18,850 nt of DNA, from positions 1 to 18,850 of the forward strand of contig JPUR01000173.1 in the NCBI GenBank assembly GCA_001321835.1. Direction: 5' to 3'. The notes below the pieces were generated by a model, which saw nothing but the letters and a program-made list of their open reading frames with translations, had not been told where the DNA came from and searched no databases. Within the stretch, counting starts at the first letter, position 1; each line of letters begins with the position of its first letter. The position numbers and the translations under genes are program-made. The stretch comes from Marinosulfonomonas sp. PRT-SC04 (GTDB taxonomy: Bacteria > Pseudomonadota > Alphaproteobacteria > Rhodobacterales > Rhodobacteraceae). Positions 15,549-18,850 of the stretch are shown one piece after another.

Positions 15549-15568
15549 GCGCGTCCCTGTCTGTTGGC

Positions 15569-15588
15569 CGCTGGATTTATTTCCAGCG
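15569..15588 (-). other. Hairpin in the soeA leader
   Basis: CGCTGGA and TCCAGCG form a perfect 7-bp stem with a 6-base loop, 20 bases upstream of the soeA ATG and just before its ribosome site. On the plus strand it is followed by a T-rich run and would look like a terminator, but no plus-strand gene leads into it. As a leader hairpin it could affect soeA translation or mRNA stability. Confidence 0.45.
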
Positions 15589-15630
15589 TTATTTTTGTCC
15601 GTTTTACAAAATAGGCATCTGACATACAAT

Positions 15631-15646
15631 TGTTTGTACACAAACA
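15631..15646. promoter_or_regulatory. Perfect palindrome upstream of soeABC (candidate operator)
   Basis: TGTTTGT-AC-ACAAACA is a perfect 7-bp inverted repeat with a 2-base centre, containing TTGTACACAA, the kind of core bound by some GntR-family regulators. It overlaps a second small palindrome, ACAATTGT (15626-15633). It lies 82 bases upstream of soeA in the 114-bp gap after the citrate synthase gene. This gap is the likely site of a soe promoter. The binding protein is not encoded in the window. Confidence 0.55.
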
Positions 15647-15662
15647 TGCGATGAGTGTGATT

Positions 15663-16796
15663 TTAGCGCTGCTTAATCGGCACATAGGGGCGCATCTCGG
15701 GGCCATTGTACAGGGTCAGCGGCCGGATCAGGATGTTTGATCGGCGCTGTTCCAGGCATTGAATCACCCAGCCCGGCACGCGGCCAATGGCGAAAATTGG
15801 CACATAGAGATCCATCGGAATACCGTGCAATTGGTAAATCACACCGGAATAAAAATCGACATTCACGTTCAGCCCGTGACGCGCATAGGGCTGCATCGCA
15901 TCGACCACGGCTTGCAGAATATCATACCATTCCGGCTGACCCATTTCTTGTGACAGCTTTTTTACACCATCGCGCATATGGCGGGCACGGGGGTCTTCGG
16001 CGCGGTAAACGCGGTGGCCAAATCCGGTGACTGCCTCGCGGTTTGCACGCTTTTCTTTGACATAAGCGGCGGCGTTATCGGCACTGCCAATCTCGTTGAC
16101 CATTTTCATCACGTCTTCGGCAGCCCCCCCATGCGCCGGACCGGCCAGCGTGGACAGGGCGGTGACAATGGCGCCGTGCAGATTGGCATTGGTGCCAACC
16201 GTGACGCGGGCCGCAAAGCTTGAGGCATTGGAGCCATGTTCGGCGTGCAGGATGAAATCGACATCGGCCAGACGGGCGGCATCAGCGCTGGGTTTTTCGC
16301 CTTTCAACATCCACAGCCAGTTGGCGGCATGGCCTAGGGTTGGATCAGGTATGACCGGCGTGCGGCCATTTCGAATGGCGTGATGGGCGGCGACGATCAT
16401 CGGCACTTGGGCGCACAGCGTGATGCCGTTGTTGATAAACCCGTCTTCCGAGATGTCGGTGCTGTTTGGATCCATCGCGGCCAGCGCCGATGTGGCGGTG
16501 CGCAAAACATCCATCGGGTGGCCGGTTTTGATCTGCTCGATCACTGCGACTATTGCGTCGGGCAGGTTGCGGGCCGCTTTTAGTTTGGCACCAAAATCGG
16601 CCAGTTCAGTGGCGGTGGGAAGTTCGCCATAGATCAGCAGATAGGCGACTTCTTCAAAGGTGGATTTGGTGGCCAGATCGTGGATCGAATAGCCGCTGTA
16701 AGATAATTCGCCCTTGGCCCCGTCAATGTGGCTGGTGGCCGAGCGCTCAAAGTAGATGCCTTTCAGGCCGCGATTGATCTTGACTGAATCGTTCAT
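15663..16796 (-). CDS. Citrate / 2-methylcitrate synthase
   Basis: 377-residue short-form citrate synthase family enzyme, which condenses acetyl-CoA (or propionyl-CoA) with oxaloacetate in the cytoplasm. Catalytic residues are His222 in GPAHGGA, His261 in TGFGHRVYR and Asp314 in NVNVDFYSG. The length matches the PrpC-like short type, not the longer NADH-sensitive enzymes of ~430 residues. AAAGGA lies 7 bases upstream of the ATG. It lies between soeABC and pta/xsc, so it may act as a dedicated acetyl-CoA sink for sulfoacetaldehyde carbon. Sequence alone cannot separate citrate from methylcitrate activity; no prpB or prpD neighbours are present to favour the latter. Confidence 0.88.
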   Translation of the reverse strand: MNDSVKINRGLKGIYFERSATSHIDGAKGELSYSGYSIHDLATKSTFEEVAYLLIYGELPTATELADFGAKLKAARNLPDAIVAVIEQIKTGHPMDVLRTATSALAAMDPNSTDISEDGFINNGITLCAQVPMIVAAHHAIRNGRTPVIPDPTLGHAANWLWMLKGEKPSADAARLADVDFILHAEHGSNASSFAARVTVGTNANLHGAIVTALSTLAGPAHGGAAEDVMKMVNEIGSADNAAAYVKEKRANREAVTGFGHRVYRAEDPRARHMRDGVKKLSQEMGQPEWYDILQAVVDAMQPYARHGLNVNVDFYSGVIYQLHGIPMDLYVPIFAIGRVPGWVIQCLEQRRSNILIRPLTLYNGPEMRPYVPIKQR

Positions 16797-16835
16797 ATCG
16801 GTGTCCTTTCGGGGGGCGAAATAGAGGATTTGTGA

Positions 16836-17690
16836 ATGTCGGTTTTAGAAAAAGCATATGAGGTGGCACGGGCGCGAAAGCTGCGGGTGGTGTTTCCCGA
16901 GGCGGGGGATGACGCGCGGATTGATGCGGCGAGCGACCAATTGCGTGCGCAAGGGTTGGCGGTTCCGGTGGCGCTGGCTGCGGCGGATGAGGCCCAACTG
17001 GCAGCGCTGTTGGCAACCCGCCCGATGAAAGAAGCCTTGGCGCGGCGGATGTTGCAAAAACCATTGATCCGCGCGGCGGCAATGGTGGCGGCGGGGCAGG
17101 CAGATCTGATGGTGGCAGGTGCCGTTAGTGCAACGCGACGGGTGATCGAGGCGGCTTCAATCGCGATTGGCATGGCGGACGGGGTGAAGGTGCCGTCGTC
17201 GTTTTTTCTGATGGTATTTCCCGATGGGCGCGAATTGGTGTTCGCCGATTGCGCGGTGAATGTGGCGCCGGATGCGATGGCGTTGGCCGATATCGCGCGG
17301 GCCTCGGCGCGGTCAGGTGTTGCGTTGTTGGGTGAGGCGCGCGTGGCGATGTTGTCGTTTTCCACCGGCTCCTCTGGTGTAGGAGCATCGGTGGAATTGG
17401 TGGCAGAAGCGGCTGCAATGTTGGGCGATGTTGTTGGCCCAGTGCAGGCGGATGCGGCGTTGAATACGGCGATTGCAGCGGCCAAAGGTGTTGGCGGTGG
17501 CAATGCCAATGTGCTGATTTTTCCGACACTTGATGCGGGCAACATTGCGTATAAATTGGCGCAGGAATTGGCGGGCGCACAGGCGGTGGGGCCATTTTTG
17601 CAGGGCTTTGCCAAACCAGTTTGCGATCTTTCGCGCGGTGCCACGGTGGACGATATTGTCGCGGCCACGGCGGTGACGGCAGCGTTGTAA
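16836..17690 (+). CDS. pta: Phosphate acetyltransferase (sulfonate-pathway type)
   Basis: 284-residue phosphotransacetylase that turns acetyl phosphate, the Xsc product, into acetyl-CoA. It has the family's N-terminal VVFPEAGDDARIDAA, the central SFSTGSSGVG loop, and the C-terminal NVLIFPTLDAGNIAYKLAQ, GPFLQGFAKPV and DLSRGATVDDIV segments. It is shorter than the ~320-330 residue stand-alone Pta and lacks the long N-terminal extension of E. coli Pta. AGAGGA lies 7 bases upstream of the ATG. It diverges from the citrate synthase gene with only 39 bases between starts and converges on xsc, so it is not in the usual same-strand xsc-pta order. Confidence 0.93.
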   Translation: MSVLEKAYEVARARKLRVVFPEAGDDARIDAASDQLRAQGLAVPVALAAADEAQLAALLATRPMKEALARRMLQKPLIRAAAMVAAGQADLMVAGAVSATRRVIEAASIAIGMADGVKVPSSFFLMVFPDGRELVFADCAVNVAPDAMALADIARASARSGVALLGEARVAMLSFSTGSSGVGASVELVAEAAAMLGDVVGPVQADAALNTAIAAAKGVGGGNANVLIFPTLDAGNIAYKLAQELAGAQAVGPFLQGFAKPVCDLSRGATVDDIVAATAVTAAL

Positions 17691-17711
17691 AGCCGCCGTG
17701 CAACCAAAGAA

Positions 17712-17737
17712 GGGGGGCAGGGAAGCGCTGCGCCCCC
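17712..17737. terminator. Weak GC hairpin between converging pta and xsc
   Basis: GGGGGG-CAG (17712-17720) can pair with CTG-CG-CCCCC (17728-17737) through a small internal loop, with a 7-base hairpin loop. It lies in the 60-bp gap between the pta and xsc stop codons, where a bidirectional terminator is expected. No T-run flanks it, so terminator function is uncertain. Confidence 0.4.
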
Positions 17738-17750
17738 GTCTCTCATTCTG

Positions 17751-18850
17751 CTATACCTTTTGTGGGCGCATGTCGGCGGCGGAAATACCCGCCACTGACA
17801 CGGGTTTCTTCATGGCATCACGGCGGAACGGCTCGCCCAATTCTTGGTTCAGCAGGATTTCGATGAAGGTGGTTTTGCCATCATCCATCTGGGATTTTAC
17901 GGCCACATTCAACGCCGAGGTCAGCTCCTCCATCGTGGTGACTTGCACGCCAATCAGCCCACAAGCCTGCGCGATACCGGCGTAGGACACATCGACATCC
18001 AGCTCGGTGCCGACGAAGTTATCGTCATACCACAGCGTGGTGTTGCGCTTTTCTGCGCCCCATTGGTAATTGCGGAAAATCACCATGGTGATGGCGGGCC
18101 ATTCGTCACGGCCAACGCTCACCATTTCATTCATCGAAATCCCGAACGCTCCGTCACCGGCAAAACCGACAACCGGCACATCAGGGGCGCCGATCTTGGC
18201 CCCGCAAATCGCCGGAAATCCGTAACCACAGGGGCCAAACAAGCCCGGCGCCAGATATTTACGCCCCTCTTCAAAGGTGGGGTAGGCGTTGCCGATGGCG
18301 CAATTGTTGCCGATGTCTGACGAGATGATTGCGTTCTTTGGTAGTGCGGATTGAATGGCTCGCCACGCCATCCGTGGTGACATTTTTGCAGGCTCGCGAT
18401 CTCGCGCGCGCTCGTTCCATGAGGTGCCCGGATCATCATCCTCGTGGTCCATTGAGGTCAGTTCCTGCGCCCATGCCGATTTGGTCTGGCTGATGGTGTT
18501 TTTACGCGCCTCACGACCCGCATCACCGGCGGTTTTTGACAGCCGCGACAGGATGCCATCGGCGACTTTTTTAGCATCACCAATGATGCCAACCGTGACG
18601 GGTTTGGTCAGGCCAATGCGGTCTGGATTGATATCGACCTGAATGATTTTGGCGGATGTTGGCCAGTAATCAATGCCATATCCCGGTAGGGTCGAGAACG
18701 GGTTCAAGCGGGTGCCAAGCGCCAAAACCACATCGGCCTTGGAGATCAATTCCATCGCCGCTTTGGAGCCGTTATAGCCGAGCGGGCCAACCGAAAGCGG
18801 GTGCGATCCGGGGAAGGCATCATTGTGCTGATAGCCGCAACAAACCGGCG
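17751..18850 (-). CDS. xsc: Sulfoacetaldehyde acetyltransferase, C-terminal part
   Basis: The reading frame is open from the stop at 17751 to the right edge, giving about 366 of an expected ~590 residues; the N-terminus lies outside. Xsc is a ThDP-dependent cytoplasmic enzyme that converts sulfoacetaldehyde and phosphate to acetyl phosphate and sulfite, the C-S cleavage step of taurine and isethionate breakdown. The edge segment translates as CGYQHNDAFPGSHPLSVG and GYNGSKAAMELI, typical of Xsc. The ThDP/Mg motif GDGAFGISMNEMVSVG is followed by a long NYQWGAEKRNTTLWYDDNF stretch. An internal Met at 18755 is not the start. It converges with pta. Confidence 0.95.
   Translation of the reverse strand, partial: PVCCGYQHNDAFPGSHPLSVGPLGYNGSKAAMELISKADVVLALGTRLNPFSTLPGYGIDYWPTSAKIIQVDINPDRIGLTKPVTVGIIGDAKKVADGILSRLSKTAGDAGREARKNTISQTKSAWAQELTSMDHEDDDPGTSWNERARDREPAKMSPRMAWRAIQSALPKNAIISSDIGNNCAIGNAYPTFEEGRKYLAPGLFGPCGYGFPAICGAKIGAPDVPVVGFAGDGAFGISMNEMVSVGRDEWPAITMVIFRNYQWGAEKRNTTLWYDDNFVGTELDVDVSYAGIAQACGLIGVQVTTMEELTSALNVAVKSQMDDGKTTFIEILLNQELGEPFRRDAMKKPVSVAGISAADMRPQKV

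Noticed and set aside
15569..15600. Plus-strand rho-independent terminator before soeA
   Set aside because: Stem plus T-rich run looks right, but there is no plus-strand gene upstream to terminate; kept only as a leader hairpin.
15549..15647. Longer soeA start (34 extra residues)
   Set aside because: It would place the palindrome and leader hairpin inside coding sequence, and the added residues do not resemble SoeA or a Tat leader. The ATG at 15548 has a good ribosome site.
16793..17746. 317-codon open frame on the minus strand opposite pta
   Set aside because: Ala/Ser/Thr/Asn-rich translation without domains, exactly antisense to a well-supported Pta. This is a codon-bias shadow.
1..18850. 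CRISPR array, tRNA, rRNA, riboswitch, phage or defence genes
   Set aside because: No regularly spaced repeats, no tRNA cloverleaf and no recognisable leader structure or defence domain were seen on reading the intergenic regions.

Overview
The window reads as a piece of chromosome from a marine-type alphaproteobacterium, most likely Rhodobacterales (Roseobacter group). The reasons are the gene combination: a cytochrome c-tailed membrane urate oxidase (PuuD), a fused allantoinase/OHCU decarboxylase, an Xsc/Pta sulfonate pathway and a cytoplasmic SoeABC-type sulfite dehydrogenase. Genes are tightly packed, with many ATGA or TAAATG junctions. No rRNA, tRNA or CRISPR array was found, and no gap of 300 bases lacks a gene.

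Left edge (1-830): the 3' end of an IS30-family transposase abuts a small glyoxalase/VOC gene whose native start codon appears to have been removed by the insertion. A bidirectional terminator follows.

Purine catabolism (829-8399): a minus-strand operon, puuE-uraD > allE > allA > NCS2 urate/xanthine permease, diverges from uraH (HIU hydrolase). A DUF998 membrane gene of low GC and a LysR regulator follow on the minus strand. puuD (urate oxidase) diverges from the regulator. Together these cover urate > HIU > OHCU > allantoin > allantoate, and ureidoglycine > ureidoglycolate > glyoxylate + urea. The allantoate amidohydrolase step is not encoded here. Two intergenic regions share a dyad, ATTTTCAA-N7-TTGAAAGT followed by N-TTGT, a strong candidate for the operator of the cluster's regulator.

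Zinc uptake (8440-10502): zur-znuC-znuB form an overlapping plus-strand operon behind a double Zur-box-like palindrome. No znuA lies beside them.

Sulfonate dissimilation (10499-18850): on the minus strand soeA-soeB-soeC are translationally coupled and followed by an ATGA-coupled VanX-like M15 dipeptidase. Upstream on the same strand is a citrate/2-methylcitrate synthase. pta runs on the plus strand and converges on the 3' part of xsc, which runs off the right edge. As a unit, Xsc releases sulfite and acetyl phosphate from sulfoacetaldehyde, Pta makes acetyl-CoA, the citrate synthase could draw it into central metabolism, and SoeABC oxidises the toxic sulfite to sulfate with electrons passed to the membrane quinone pool.

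Most of the window is recognisable metabolism. The parts least explained by known biology are the peptidase coupled to soeC, the shared dyad, the palindrome before soeA, and the IS30/VOC junction.
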